DNA of 64,000 nucleotides. Origin: Cocos nucifera (taxonomy: Eukaryota; Streptophyta; Magnoliopsida; Arecales; Arecaceae). Below the pieces are notes generated by a model that did not search any database, was not told the origin of the DNA, and saw nothing but the letters and a program-made list of their open reading frames with translations. The stretch covers positions 186,001 through 250,000 of the forward strand of contig QRFJ01005023.1 of assembly GCA_006176705.1 (NCBI GenBank). The letters run 5' to 3'. The position numbers and the translations under genes were made by a program. Every line of letters begins with the position of its first letter. Position 1 is the first letter of the stretch. Below, piece by piece: positions 46,203 to 58,695 of the stretch.

Positions 46203-48693
46203 TGAAGGAACCAAATCTAGGGTTTCACAGGTAGATCTTGAAACTTTTTCAAGATCTTACAGCGAAAGACTTAAATAAATCTAAAATTTATTAAAATAAT
46301 TATGTAAATACCTAGATCTTAGATCTATTGTATAATTAAGGCATGATATTAAATCAAAAATTAAAATCAAATAAGAAAGAAAAAGGTTGATCAAATCAAC
46401 CTAGATCTACACTACATCAAATGTAGGTATGATGTTTATAGATCAGATCTATTACCTAAGCAAGTTTAGACGTTCTACCTTACTAATTCAGGATTGAGGA
46501 TGAAGTCATAAGCTATAGACACATTCAACCTCTAGGAGTCATCCACACGAGTCTACGATCTCTGATCTGAAGTCCAATGCAGAAAATCAGCATAGCATGC
46601 TAGTACTGTGCTGATCCTTCTTCGATAGTCGATCCATTGCTTCCTTCTTTAAAATTTGGATTTTTTAAAATATGAGAAAGAAGATGAGAGTTTGCTGATC
46701 TAAGACTCTCTTAAAAAAATATAAAAGAAAGGAAAAGAGATTGAAAATAAAGTAGCTCTAGAAGAATACCCTCTTCTTCTTCTCTTTTCTCTCACCTAGA
46801 TACCTAGTTTGGTGCCTATGGAACCCCCATGCCCAAGGACTCTCTTCCTCTAATTTTTGCACACTCCAAACCTCTTCTAAAACTATATATTTTATGAAAA
46901 AATGAGAATAAAATTCATCCAATAAATATAGAAAAAGAAGAGTCCAATTTAGGTCAAATTTCTAGACTAGGAATATCCAAACATGGAAAGTTGTTGGGGT
47001 GCCCAACTCTTAGGTGCCTCCTCCACAATTTTTGGCATGGACCAGCAAGGGAGGGTGCATAAAAAAGGAGATTATTTTCATAGAATAAGAGAAGAATTAA
47101 TTAAAATAGAGGGCGGCACTCAAGGGGACATATTTTGGTCAATAAGGATTCTATCACATAGAATTCTAAGCAAAACCAATTCCTCCTTTGACTTGGTCTT
47201 CCACCTAACTTTCAAATATAACTTGGAGGGAGAGAGGGGGTTTCAAAATCAGGAAGGAAAGGATTTTCCATGAAAAATATCTAAAAAATAGTTATGGGGG
47301 GCATTGGGACCAAGGTGGTGCAAGGAGATAGGGAGTCCTAGTCACACTAGGACTCCTATTTTGACTTGGTCAAACAAGATCTTTTAATAAAATAAAATAA
47401 AGACTAAATCAATCTAATTAAATAAGATCCTAACCTATTTAAAAACTTAATTTAATCAAATAAAATTAGATTTAATTTTGATTTATTTTCTAATCAAATT
47501 AGAAAATTGGGTTAATCCGAGTCCTAGTTAGACTAGGACTAGTTCTTCCTTGCACTTGGCTTATCCAATAAATCAATTGAACTTGATCCAATCAAGTCCA
47601 AATCAAATATAATTAAATTTTATTTATTTAAAATTAATCTCAATCTATTGGCTTAATTAAATTAAGCTAATTAACAATCCAATTGCTAATCGATCCTCCT
47701 GCAACACTTGTACTAGGTTAAACACCAATCGTATTGATTGTTTAATCCTAGAATGATTCTCAATCATCGATCAACCATCCGATCAGATCGTCAGCTCTAA
47801 TGTATGTGACCTCATAGGTTTGAACCTAAACTGATAGCACAAAAATAAATTTTTGTACCAATCGAAGCGACCATCTAGCAGTGATACCCGACGGCCAGAT
47901 AGGTCAAAGGTGTAGAACACCATCCTTAGAACCCATGCAAATATAGTTATCATGTAATTCATCCCCTTGACCATAATGCTCATAGGGCATATCAAAGTTC
48001 AACTATCAACTCTGATTAGGTTGTCCACATTGTATTTCAAAATATCAAATCCATCTAATGGATTATGCTGGCCAAGATTTTGCTATATTGAAATATAGTG
48101 ATATATTCTTCTCCAACTCTTGGAGTGGTTAATTCCATCTTGATCACACTCCAACTTCACAAATACTTGACTATGCTTAGAAGTCTTTCATTGCTGAATT
48201 AGAAATTTAGTTAGTTCGGTACCAATGCATAGTGAGTTGCTTGCAAGTCATTGAGGTGATCTCAAATCTAAGGGATATTTATACCTATATCCCATCAAAG
48301 ATATTCTCGACAGCAGAATGCTCTAGAGTTGATCACGTTCGACGACAATGTACCCATATGTCTCACCTGTATGCCATACTAATGTCTCCACACACTTTGG
48401 TTAAGAGGACAACCAACCTATATGGCATGTAGCGATCTATTGTCGATAGACGCTGTCGTCCTAATTAACAGCCTATCATTTGATCGTGAACAAATTTAAA
48501 GACTAATCGATAAATCCTCTCTTTATTGAAACTAAATAGTTCTAAGAACTTCATCATAATAATGGAGTTCATTAGAAGATGTAAATTTGTGCTGAAAAAA
48601 GATGCCAAAATATTTTTCATTAATTAATAAATCAATTACAATATCTTAACCATCAACAGGCTGATGATTGGCTTTGGGACATAATTCCCAACA
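46203..48693 (-). mobile_element. cop-2 5' LTR of element C, minus strand
   Basis: A 2491-bp LTR with minus-strand start TGTTGGGAATTATG at 48693 and end GGTTCCTTCA at 46203. With the left LTR it delimits a complete 10.7-kb element, the only one with both ends in the window. The plus-strand ORF at 46983-47273 and the minus ORF at 47783-47995 are not genes. Confidence 0.94.
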
Positions 48694-49090
48694 TTTCCTC
48701 CCTTTTCTTACCCATTTCAGAATAACAAACCCTGCAGTGAACTATCACAGGTTATTGGGGTTGTTGCAAAACATTGAGAAGGATCATCAGCTCAAAAAAG
48801 AGTTGGTAAATGTAGTGAAAGGATCTTCTTTTGGTCGACCCTTTAAGAAAGGAAAGAAGAAGAAGAAGAAGAACAATAAGATGGTGCAGCCACATAATGG
48901 AATGTATACATAGGGTTCGACCAAGAAGCTCAAGCCTGAATAAAGCCAGGTGGAGTGCTTCTTTTGCAAGAAGTAGGGGCATTAAAAGAGGAACTATCCT
49001 CAGTACATTGCCATCCTGGACCCGAACTGACCGAGGTGGAAGCAAGTTGTTGCTGTGCAAGGTAATTATATGATAACATCTTACAAATTC
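48694..49090 (+). pseudogene. gag: Element B gag, second part (nucleocapsid)
   Basis: It continues B gag after the C insertion. The frame reads LPFLTHFRITNPAVNYHRL, then LLQNIEKDHQ, a Lys-rich linker of many AAG codons (48840-48890), and the zinc knuckle near 48956-49005. The knuckle reads CFFCKK, then a stop, then GH with another stop, and KRNYP: two stop codons, and the fourth Cys changed to Tyr. The 48668-48913 frame starts inside LTR C, so its ATG is accidental. The minus-strand ORFs at 48752-49060 are shadows of the Lys-rich run. Confidence 0.9.
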
Positions 49091-50420
49091 TTAATTTATG
49101 ATACTATTGCTTGAGTATTAGATACTAGAAGTCCTTATCTTATTGGTAATTCGACGCAGGATTTACAGATCAGTAGGAGATTTGGTGAAGGTGAGAGATT
49201 CCTAAACGTTGGAGATGAAAGACAAGTTCTAGTTCTAGCTTTAGAAATCATATTTCTTATAATTAATTCTCATAGAGTTATTCTTAGTGATTGTAACTTT
49301 TATCCAAGTTTTTTATTGAATATAATTTCTGTAGGCTTTTTGGCTGAAAATAGTTATCAGTTTTCAATAAAAGCAAATTTTTGTGATATCATTTTGAATG
49401 GAGTTACAGTTTGTGTTGGATAATTGAACAATGGAATATATCTATTATCACAGCCTATTAACAAAGATCAAGCCTTTGGTAAACATCCTAAAATAGATGA
49501 TGTATCAGATGTCTACCTTTGGCACTATAGGCTTGGTCATATTAACAAGAATAGAATAAACAGGTTGGCTTAAGAAGAAATTCTTGAGGTTGGTGATTAT
49601 GAATCACTTTTGACCTATAAGTTCTATCTTCTTGGAAAGTTGACCAAGTCATTTTTTACCAAAAAAGATGAGCAAGCTAGTAAACTCTTAGGTCTAGTAC
49701 ATGCTGATGTATGTGGACCTATGAGCACAGGTGCTAGAGGTGGATACTTCTACTTCATAACCTTCACAGACAACCTATCGAGGTATGGATATGTCTATTT
49801 CATGAAGCATAAGTCAGAGTCATTTGAAATATTTAAACTATTCCATAATGAGGTAGAAAAGCAAACTGAAAAGAGTATTAAATCTCTTCAATCTGATCAA
49901 GGAGGTGAGTACGTTTCTAATGAATTTCTGACATATCTTGGGGAGAATGAGATTCTCTTCCAATAGACTCTTCTTGATACACCATGGCATAATGGTGTGT
50001 CTGAAAAGAGGAATCAAATCCTGTTGGACATGGTTTAATCCATGATGGGGTTTGCTGGTCTACTTTTCTTCTTATGGGGATATGCGCTAGAGTTAGCTTA
50101 TTATATTTTGAATAGAGTGCCAAGTAAGTCTATTTTCAAAATACTATATGAGACATGGATAGGACGTAAGCTAGTACTCTCGGACCTTAGGGTTTGGAGA
50201 TGTCCAGCTTATGTCAGACATTTAGCAACAAACAAGCTCGGACCTAGGTCTGACAAGTGTAGCTTTATAGGATACCTTAAAGAGATCAAAAGATATTACT
50301 TCTACCTAGCTGATGAACAAAAGGTGTTTGTCAGTCTTAAGGTAGTTTTTTTAGGAAAGAAGTTCCTTGGTGAAGGGACTAATACCTCTAAGGTCAAGCT
50401 TGAGGAAGTTTGACAGGTGG
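49091..50420 (+). pseudogene. Element B protease and integrase
   Basis: The protease site near 49121 reads VLDTRSPYLI: the DTG triad has become DTR, so it is inactive. The integrase HHCC start is kept (LWHYRLGHI near 49520), but both Cys are lost (YKFYLLG). The core 49610-49966 is long and well kept: LVHADVCGPM, 'YFITFTDNLSRYGYVY' and 'SLQSDQGGEY' hold two Asp, and the Glu segment near 49993 reads GVSEKRN. The tail 50042-50413 has YILNRVPSKSIFKILYE and 'FIGYLKEIKRYYFY'. A stop at 49964-49966 (Trp or Gln codon changed) splits core from tail. Confidence 0.92.
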
Positions 50421-52161
50421 AAGAACCGACACAAGCAAATGAACCTGAATTGGATTTGATTTGATTAGATCCAGAGCCTACTGAACCTGCACCCTTAAGA
50501 CAATCTGGTAGAGTACCACATCATTCAAATAGATACTATGGTTTCTTTGTCTGAGTCGATGATCCTATCAAACTTGATGAGAACGATGAGGATCCGATCA
50601 CCTACATGAATGCAATGTAGAGATCCGACTCTAGAAAATGGCTTGAGGCCATGCAATCCGAAATGGAGTCCATGGAGGTCAACAATGTATGGACATTGGT
50701 TAACCCACCCAAAGGGGTAAAACTCATAGGGTGTAAATGGGTCTTCAAATGGAAAAGTTGCATAGACAGGAAGGTGGAGATCTATAAAGCCTATCTGGTT
50801 ACCAAGAGATATCATCAATATTATGGTACTGACTATGATGAGAAGTTTTTTTCTATGGTAATGCTTAAGTCCATTTGGATCATGCTTGCGATAGCTGTGC
50901 ATCTAGACTATAAAATCTGACAGATAGATATAAAAACAACTTTCCTAAATATAGAGTTGGTTGAAGAGGTGTATATGATACAACCTAAAGATTTCACATC
51001 CATAGATGAGTCTAAGGTGTGCAAGCTTTAAAGGTCCATTTATGCACTAAAGCAGGCATCTCGAAGTTGGAACATACGTTTTAATAAGACGATCAAGATG
51101 TATGGCTTCATTCAGAACGAAGAAGAGCTCTACATATATAAGTGGGCTAATCATCCAGTAGTTGTATACCTTATTTTATATTGGATGATATTCTCTTAAT
51201 CGAGAATGATGTCCCTACATTACAAGAAATAAAGATCTGGCTATCATCATAGTTCTCCATGAAGGATCTAGGAGAAGCTTGTTACCTTTTGGGGATGAAG
51301 ATCTATAGAGATAGATCTAAAAGATTGCATGGGTTATCACAATCCATGTACATTGATACTGTGCTGAAGAGGTTCAGTATGGAGAATTCCAAGAAAGGCT
51401 ATCTACCAATAGACCATAAAATTTTTCTCTCAAAGAGGGAGTCTGACAACACCTGAAGAGAGAGAGTGTATGAGTAGAATTCTATATGCTTTGGTTGTGT
51501 GTTCTATTATGTGCACCATGACATGTACACAACTAGATATGGCATACTCACTAGGAGTAGTGAGCAGATATCAATCTAATCCAGGAAAAAACCACTGAAA
51601 GATTATAAAAATTATCCTGAAGTATTTGAGAAATATTAAGGACCAGTGGCTTCTTTATGGTAAGTCAAACTTGAGACATGTGGGGTTTACAAACTATAGT
51701 TTATAGTCTGATCTTGATGACAACAAGAGTATGTCGAGGTATGTGTGTTTATCCTTAATGGTGGTGTTGTCTATTGAAAAGGTTTCAAGCAGCACACTGT
51801 GGCCGATTCAGTATGCGAGGTGGAATATATTGCTGCATTAGATGCTGCCAAAGAAGTGGTGTGGTTGAAGAAGTTCATCATCAAGCTCGGAGTAGCTTCC
51901 TTCCTCGATGGTCCAGTTATACTCTTCTACGATAGCTCTGGAGCCATAGCTCAGGTGAAGGAACCGAAGGCACACCAGTGGACGAAGCATATTCTGTGCT
52001 ATTTTTACCATGTTCGAAAGATCGTGGATCGAGGTGATATCGATCTTCAGAAGATCGATGGAAGGGACAACCTAGCCAACCCATTCACTAAAGCCATTAT
52101 GGAGGAGTTTGACGACTTCAACTCGAAGATGGGTATACGATACTGCATTTATTGGCTTTAG
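50421..52161 (+). pseudogene. pol: Element B reverse transcriptase and RNase H
   Basis: RT frame 50651-50920 has TLVNPPKGVKLIGCKWVFKW and 'YGTDYDEKFFSMVMLKSIW'. Further RT text includes LKQASRSWN near 51055. At the catalytic box (51179-51192) the bases TATTGGATGATATTC show a one-base loss, so the YxDD box is out of frame. The frame 51259-51456 resumes with MKDLGEACYLLGMKIY. RNase H (51799-52161) carries ADSVCEVEYIAALDAAKEVVW and 'FYDSSGAIAQVKEPKAH', with DRGDIDLQKIDGRDNL near the end. It stops at 52159-52161, 14 bp before the 3' LTR. Several stops and the frameshift make it dead. Confidence 0.92.
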
Positions 52162-52175
52162 ATCAAGTAGGAGAT

Positions 52176-53547
52176 TATTGGAAATAGTGTCCCAAAGCTA
52201 ATCATCAGCCTGATGATGATTAAGCTATTTTATATAATTATATATAAATTATTAATTGAATAAAAATTATTCTATCTTTTTCATCATAAATCTTTCATCT
52301 TCTAATGAACTTCTGTCTGTTGTGATGAAGTCATTAGGACTATTTAGAATCGATAAAGAAGGATTGATCGTTTAGTCCTTAAATATGTTCGCAACCAAAT
52401 GATATGTTGTTACCAAGGATGATAACATTTATTGATTATAGATTGTTGTGTGCCATATAGGTTGGTTGTCCTTTTAACCAAGAAGTGTAGAGACACTGGT
52501 ACAACATTCAAGTGAGATGTAGGGGTACATCTATACTGAACGTGACCGACTCCAGAGCTTTTCTATTGTCAAGAATTGCTTTGATGGAATATGGGCATAA
52601 ATGTTTCTCCAATCTGAGATCACCATAGTGACTTCCAAGCAACTCATTCTGCTTTGGTGCTGGACTACCTAAATTTTTAATTCAATGATAGAAGATTTTT
52701 AGGTACAATCAAGTACTTGAAGAGTTGGTGCATGAGTCAAGATAGGTTTGACCACTCCTGGACATAGGAGCTATGTTCAATAGTATTTTAATTTAGCAAA
52801 GCCTTGGCCAGGGTAGTCCTAGTAAGGGGTTATAGGACTAACTGCTTGGAGATATGATTTGGATGTGTCTCCAAGTTGACAGTTTAATCCTGAGTCATTC
52901 TATACACAGAGATCAAAGGGATGAATTATACGGTAACCATATTCATATAGGTTCTGAATGTTGCGATTGCACTATTCGGCCAATCCGGATGTCGGGTACC
53001 ATTTCTAGATGGTCACTTCGATTAGTATAAGAAATTAGTACCTATACTACCGGCTTAGATTCGAACCTGAGGGATCACACATACTAGAGGTTCCTATCCA
53101 ATTTAATGGCTGATCAAGAGAAGTTTAATTAGTGATTTAATTACTAATTAAATTAATTTGATTGAATGAATATTTTTGGATCATGACCAATTGAATTGGA
53201 TTCATTTGGATTTGACCCAATTCGGTTATAAGATGATCTAATCATCAAAAAGGTTTCATCCCTAATTTCATCTGGACTTTGGCTTGATTAATTCCTGATT
53301 TGACTAGGATTTAACTAAGCATAAATAAGCCTAAATAAGTTGGATTTAATCTGATCTAATTAGGCCTAACCAATTTGGATTGGATTGGTTTGATTGGAGC
53401 ACTAATAATGAGACTAGTTTGACTAGTGTTCCCATGCGCCACATCATCCTTTGATTATGCCATCCTTTATCCATGAGAAAAGGTTTCTCATGAATTTTTT
53501 CCATTCAAGGGAGGGCATGCGTTCTCCCTTCTCATGCACCTTATGGA
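52176..53547 (+). mobile_element. cop-2 3' LTR of element B, truncated
   Basis: Starts TATTGGAAATAG after polypurine AAGTAGGAGAT and is collinear with 33287-34660. It ends in 'ccttatgga', where element D's TGTTAGATG begins. The equivalent 5' LTR text continues 'ttggcttgatctgg', which should follow a second ATGGA to the right of the window. Confidence 0.92.
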
Positions 53548-55802
53548 TGTTAGATGTGTGCCCTAGAAGCCAGATTGGGTAACACTTGTAATACACTTCT
53601 AAGGGTAATTTTATAATTTTGATTATAAATTAATAAAAAAATTATTTTCTATCATAACGTGTATTTAAAGTGTATGTGACACATCCTTTGAGTTAATGGT
53701 AATGATAATTCATATTTTCAAAGAGTTAAAAATTTAAGACATGAATTTTCATAATTAACTCATAAACTACATCCGACCGTAGGATCATCATGAGGATGGT
53801 GATTGATCTAGAAGGATGGTGTACGATCGCTTTATTTGAGTAGATGAGTCATGAGTCTTTGGTGTGGAGTCACTGAAGCAAGAGTATAAGTACTCATTAG
53901 AGAATGAGGGCATTGAGCATGACCACCTCGAGCATTCATAAGAAAGTCTACCATCTTGTCGATGACTGGCTCAATGTTGTAGTGGTATGTCTGGTTTCTT
54001 AATCTGAGATACATCAGCAATTCACCTTGAGGGTATTATAGTTTGACTACACCATAACTCCATCTTCTATCCATTTTTGGAACTCTGAGGTGTATGTTGG
54101 CTATAGTACGTTCATTGTAAGAATTGGATTGCACCAATAAGTAATCTATCTACCTCGATAGATAATGAGTTGCCCTATGATGATCATGAGAATCAAGTCC
54201 CTAAGCTCATCACCATGGTAGAGTGAAGATGATAGAAAGAGTTTTTATGAAGGGTTTCATAGAGGACTCAAATCGAATGATTAATTCATATGATGGATAT
54301 TGGGTTTCACGAGTTCACCTTAACCCTAATCCTATCGGGGCTCAAGATAGATGAACCAAATCACACAGGTAGCTACACCGAGAGGTTCACTTTTAGTTCT
54401 GATGGATTGCCACCATATACTACTAGATGTCATTGGTGGATTTTGGAAGCAATCAGAATGATTTTGATGATCGATCATTCTAATTGTATGAATCAGAAAA
54501 GTTCTGATCCATCGAAAGGTATTTTGATGATGGAGATCACGACATGTCTCATTACCATATAGAACTAAACCTAACTAGATCACACACATAAGGGTTTGGA
54601 TCTGGATGCCACCAATTAAGCTAACCTAGTTTGATTGATTTGGATTAGATCCAATCAGGTTCAAGGTAATCATGCTAGCACACGATTGAGCCTGACTTTC
54701 TCCTTCTGTAATCTTTCTAATTCATCGCAACCGAGTCAAATTTGATTTGACTTATTTCTATATCTTGAATGAGTTTATTTTTATCTAACTGGAATAAGTC
54801 TAGGTCAGATTAATTATGTAAATTAATTTCATTCCTAGTGCAATTGGACTAGGGTCAATAGTTGACCCAATTGAGAGAATTGAGGGTTACAAGATCAAAA
54901 AATTTTAGGAATTTTTTTAGAAACTATTTTGCTCTAGTTTTTGGATATGTGATAGGGCATGAGTGTACTTTTGGTGTGCAAAATTTTACGATTTTTGGAG
55001 GTGTCTAGACTAGGTTTTGATAGAGTTTAATTTGGATCAAAATCTTGAGGGAAGAGTCCTAGATGCACATGGACTCTTCTTTATCCTTTCATGCCACCAC
55101 CTTCTAGATGGATTTTTGGCATCAAAACTAGATGGGATTTAGGGATTTTCATGGAGATTAGGTTTAGGAGTCCTAATGGTCGAATTAATAAGGTTTCTGA
55201 TCAGAAAGGGACTCTTTATGGTGCTATGTCTTGTATAAGAACTCTTCTCATGAAATTACCTCAATGGAATTTATTTTTTCCACACTCGAAGGAGCCTTCC
55301 CTCTAATATCCACACCACCTCTATCCTCTCCCTCCCTCTCTTCTACATGTCTAAAAAGTTAGGCATAAATCTGAGTTGAAGGTCCAAGGTTTTTGGCACA
55401 AGATTCAGCATCTATGCGACGATATTCATGAGATGAATAGGCTGCCCTCAGAAGTTATATTGAAGGCTTTTCAAATCAAATCCAAATCTAATTTTTGGAG
55501 AAGAGATTCATGAGAAGAAGACGTTCAGATCTTGTCTGAGTAGATACGGATAGAGTCCAAGCACATGCGTGGCTCCTTCCAGAACCTCAGGAATCAACAG
55601 AATCATCGCAGGATAATTAGATTACCAAATCAGGTACTTGAAATTAAATCTATTTTTTTTTTTAACTTTTAATATCAGATCTATATGATCAAATTTGATA
55701 ATCCTTAGATATAGTTAGTATTTTAATTTTTTTTTTAAAATATTTCTCAAGATCCAATCAGATCTGAACTATCCTCTATCGGGAAAATAGAGTTTTCCTT
55801 CA
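53548..55802 (+). mobile_element. cop-1 5' LTR of element D
   Basis: A full 2255-bp LTR, TGTTAGATG to TTTCCTTCA. Its centre (about 54740-55330) diverges from the A and solo LTRs: it reads TTGATAGAG/TTAATTTGG-like text in place of the CATGCACC-rich block. D is therefore a cop-1 variant. The left flank is ATGGA. The ORFs inside are unsupported. Confidence 0.93.
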
Positions 55803-55804
55803 AT

Positions 55805-55816
55805 TGGAACCAGAGC
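55805..55816 (+). other. Primer binding site, element D
   Basis: TGGAACCAGAGC, two mismatches from TGGTATCAGAGC, two bases after the LTR. Confidence 0.88.
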
Positions 55817-57687
55817 TAAGTTGCAGTTCTTTGGATCTATTTTAGATCTATTTTTTTTATTTTTTATCTAATATTAAAAAATTTTAGATATCACATCAGC
55901 TGTGATTAGATCTACAATCAAAAAATTAAAATTAAATCATTTAGATCTAATATATATGAGATGCATGACTAGATTGGGAATAGAATAGTTCTATGTGTAG
56001 TGTAGTATAATCAGGTTGTTAATTTGATTAAATATAATTTTAGATCTATTTAATTTCTATTTTTTTGATATTTTAATTATTATATTAAGATCTAAAAATA
56101 AAAAATAAAATTTTAAATTTTTGATTCATTCATATGTGGTATGAAAAGATGCATGTTTAGAATAGTTGTAGAACAGTTCTACAAATTATCTAGAATAGTT
56201 TTATTTTGATATGATCAAATTTAAAAATATTTTTTAGATATTATATATAATATTTTAGATTTAAAAAATATGCATGTTTAATTTAGTGATGATACATGAC
56301 ATGTATGCAAAGCATGTATTAGTTAGATCATTAATTATATATGTGATATATGATCTAGATCTAACTAGTTTTGTAGTTTTAATTATACTTTTGATTAAGG
56401 CGTCTGATCATAAGAATAAAGTAAGGTTTAAAGGCCCTCTCCTTCCATTCGATGAGGTATTCTTATGGCGTGTAGGGGTGCTGTGCGTTCGTTCTTAATT
56501 AGAAATCAGAACTTATTTTCTGCAAAACCCTAGATCTTGAAACCCTAAGATTTTGATACACGTTTTTTATCTATGAATCCAAACTTAATTATGAATTAAG
56601 ATTATGAAACTAATTAGATCTAAAATTGAGAATTTTCAGATCTAAGATATTTTCATAAAATTAGGTTCGGGCTTGGGTAGCTCAATTACGTCTAGCGGTT
56701 GATCAAACTGAATCAAGAGTTGATTAGGTGGAATCAAGAATGCTTAGAATTGACCAGCATAATAGTTGTAAGTCAGGGTCATGGTCGACTCACAACCATA
56801 TGTCATCGATCTAATTAAGATTTAATTTGACTTCGTGGTTCGAGCTTGGATTGTAGGCTAACCCAATTAGTTCTGATTTGATAATTTGGTATCTAAGATA
56901 AGTTTGGCAGATACGATCGACTGATTTTTAATTGAGAGCTACTCGATCTGAATGCATTCTTATCGAGTTAATGGCATATCCCTTCCATCAATCTCACATA
57001 CGTGACCATTTGTATCAACCCAGTTCTGATTTGAGGTGGCTAATAGTTCGAACTAACCCATGCCACTAGGCTTATCATAACCGCTATGACTGAGTCAAGT
57101 CTAAGAGACCTAAATTGAATCTCCTTAAGAAAAAATTAAGTCAATTGGTCTTTCACCATTGCAGATGTGTGGGTCCTTCCCAGGGTTGATTGTTCTCAAC
57201 TGGTTACAGTGGTTTAGTTGCACCAAAAAGATGCAACCATGTTTATTAGGCATTGGATGCTATGGGTTGGAGGATGGGTTGGGCTCAATATTTTAGATAT
57301 GATGAGGGACCCAATCAGGAATTCAATTCATGCAAATAGTGGGTCTGACTTAACTAAAGAGTGGATCAATATTTCGGACATGGTGAGATTCATGAATTAG
57401 AGATCAGGATTAGGTGCACCATGATTATAGGATTATTAGATAAGAGTTGTCCACTCATCGATTGACCCATCCCGAATAACTATTAGATGAGGTGGTGAGC
57501 TAGTCGGTGGGACCGCACCACCCACTAGAAATCAATTGATCATCAAGATTTTCGCATCTCTGCACAAGGAGTGTAGATATCTGAGAAAATAGTGGAAGTC
57601 TAATTTATTTAAAAAATAAAATTTTTAAATTAATTGATTAAGTCTAATTAAATATTCTAACTAAAAATTTTAACTCTCTATAGAAAA
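55817..57687 (+). mobile_element. Leader of element D
   Basis: A 1.87-kb non-coding leader collinear with A's. It includes the stem-loop near 56393-56500 with arms GATTAAGG/CTTAAT and CATAAGAA/TTCTTATG. The compensating inner change (AAGAG/CTCTT to AAGAA/TTCTT) keeps the pairing. The ORFs at 56274-56498 and 57218-57400 have no family match. Confidence 0.85.
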
Positions 57688-58695
57688 ATGTCTGCATCCA
57701 ACCCACTAGCCCGTATCCTGGACACCCATAGACTGACTGGACCCAACTTCAAGGTTTGGCTCTGAAACTTCAAAATTATTTTGGATTCTGAGAAGTTGAC
57801 TCGTGTGATGGAGTAGGACCCTCCCACTTTACCAGCACATCCATCCACTAATCAGAGAGCATCTCTAGAGAAGTGGACGGATGATGATAACAAAGCCAGA
57901 TATTACATGTTGGGCTCGATGTCTGATGAGCTCCAATGCCAACATGAAGATATTAAGACTAGCTGCTAAATGTTGGCTCACCTGCAAGAGTTGTTTGGTG
58001 AACAAAGTCGCACAACCAATTATCAAGTCACTAGAAGACTTTTTAAGGCTCAAATGCATGATGGGCAGTCAGTCCAAGATCATTGTCTGATGATGATCAA
58101 GAACTTAGAAGAGCTTGAGAAGCTCGGTGTCAAATTGGACAAGGATTTGTAGATTGATATAATTTTGCAATCCTTGACTAATGCGTATTTGCAGTTCATC
58201 ATGAACTATCATATGCATAAACTATAGAATACTCTAGCAGAACTTATGAATATGTTGGTTACTACTGAGCTTTCTATGAAAAGTTCTAAAGACTCAGTAC
58301 TTGCTGTGGAGTGGACTTTTTCTAAGAAAAAGTCTTTTGGGAAGAAGAAGAAGTTCATGAAGAAGCTAAAGGTGGATGGTGGGAAGAAGAAGAAGGTAGA
58401 GCCGAAGAAGAAGACCGTTGATAAAGAAAAATATTTTCATTGCAACACAGATGGTCATTGGAAGTGGAACTACCCTTCGTACCTGGCCAGCCTGAGGAAC
58501 AAGAAGGAGGTAGGTCTTTCTGGAGGTATGCTCATTATAGAATCTAACCTTACGATTTCTTCTGCATCTAGTTGGGTGCTTCACTCTAGTTTTAGTGCTC
58601 ACATATGCACTTCTATGCAGGGTCTTAAGGATAGTAAGAGGCTGAGGGATGGTGAGATGATCTACACATCGAGAATAGAGCAAGAGTTATTGTAG
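57688..58695 (+). pseudogene. gag: Element D gag and protease start
   Basis: Starts at ATG 57688, MSASNPLARILDTHRLTGPN. The frame stays readable to 58695 but is broken by stops at several Gln or Trp positions (near 57748, 57812, 57965, 58150, 58225). The core keeps 'AHLQELFGEQSRTTNYQVT' and 'SVQDHCLMMIKNLEELEKL'. The zinc knuckle reads YFHCNTDGHWKWNYP: two of its Cys are now Tyr. The protease site reads WVLHSSFSAHIC, so the catalytic Asp and Gly of D-(S/T)-G are gone. The same fourth-Cys-to-Tyr change is in A. The minus-strand ORF at 58366-58683 is a shadow. Confidence 0.92.

Noticed and set aside
46983..47273. 96-aa ORF recurring at 38765-39001 and 61281-61499
   Set aside because: Antisense to the cop-2 LTRs of C and E, repeated by descent. 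Lengths and starts differ between copies, and there is no domain. It could be re-tested for purifying selection across many LTRs.
48752..49060. Minus-strand Leu/Phe-rich ORFs resembling membrane proteins
   Set aside because: Reverse frames of the AAG-rich Lys linker of element B gag. The hydrophobicity is a by-product of reading (CTT)n.
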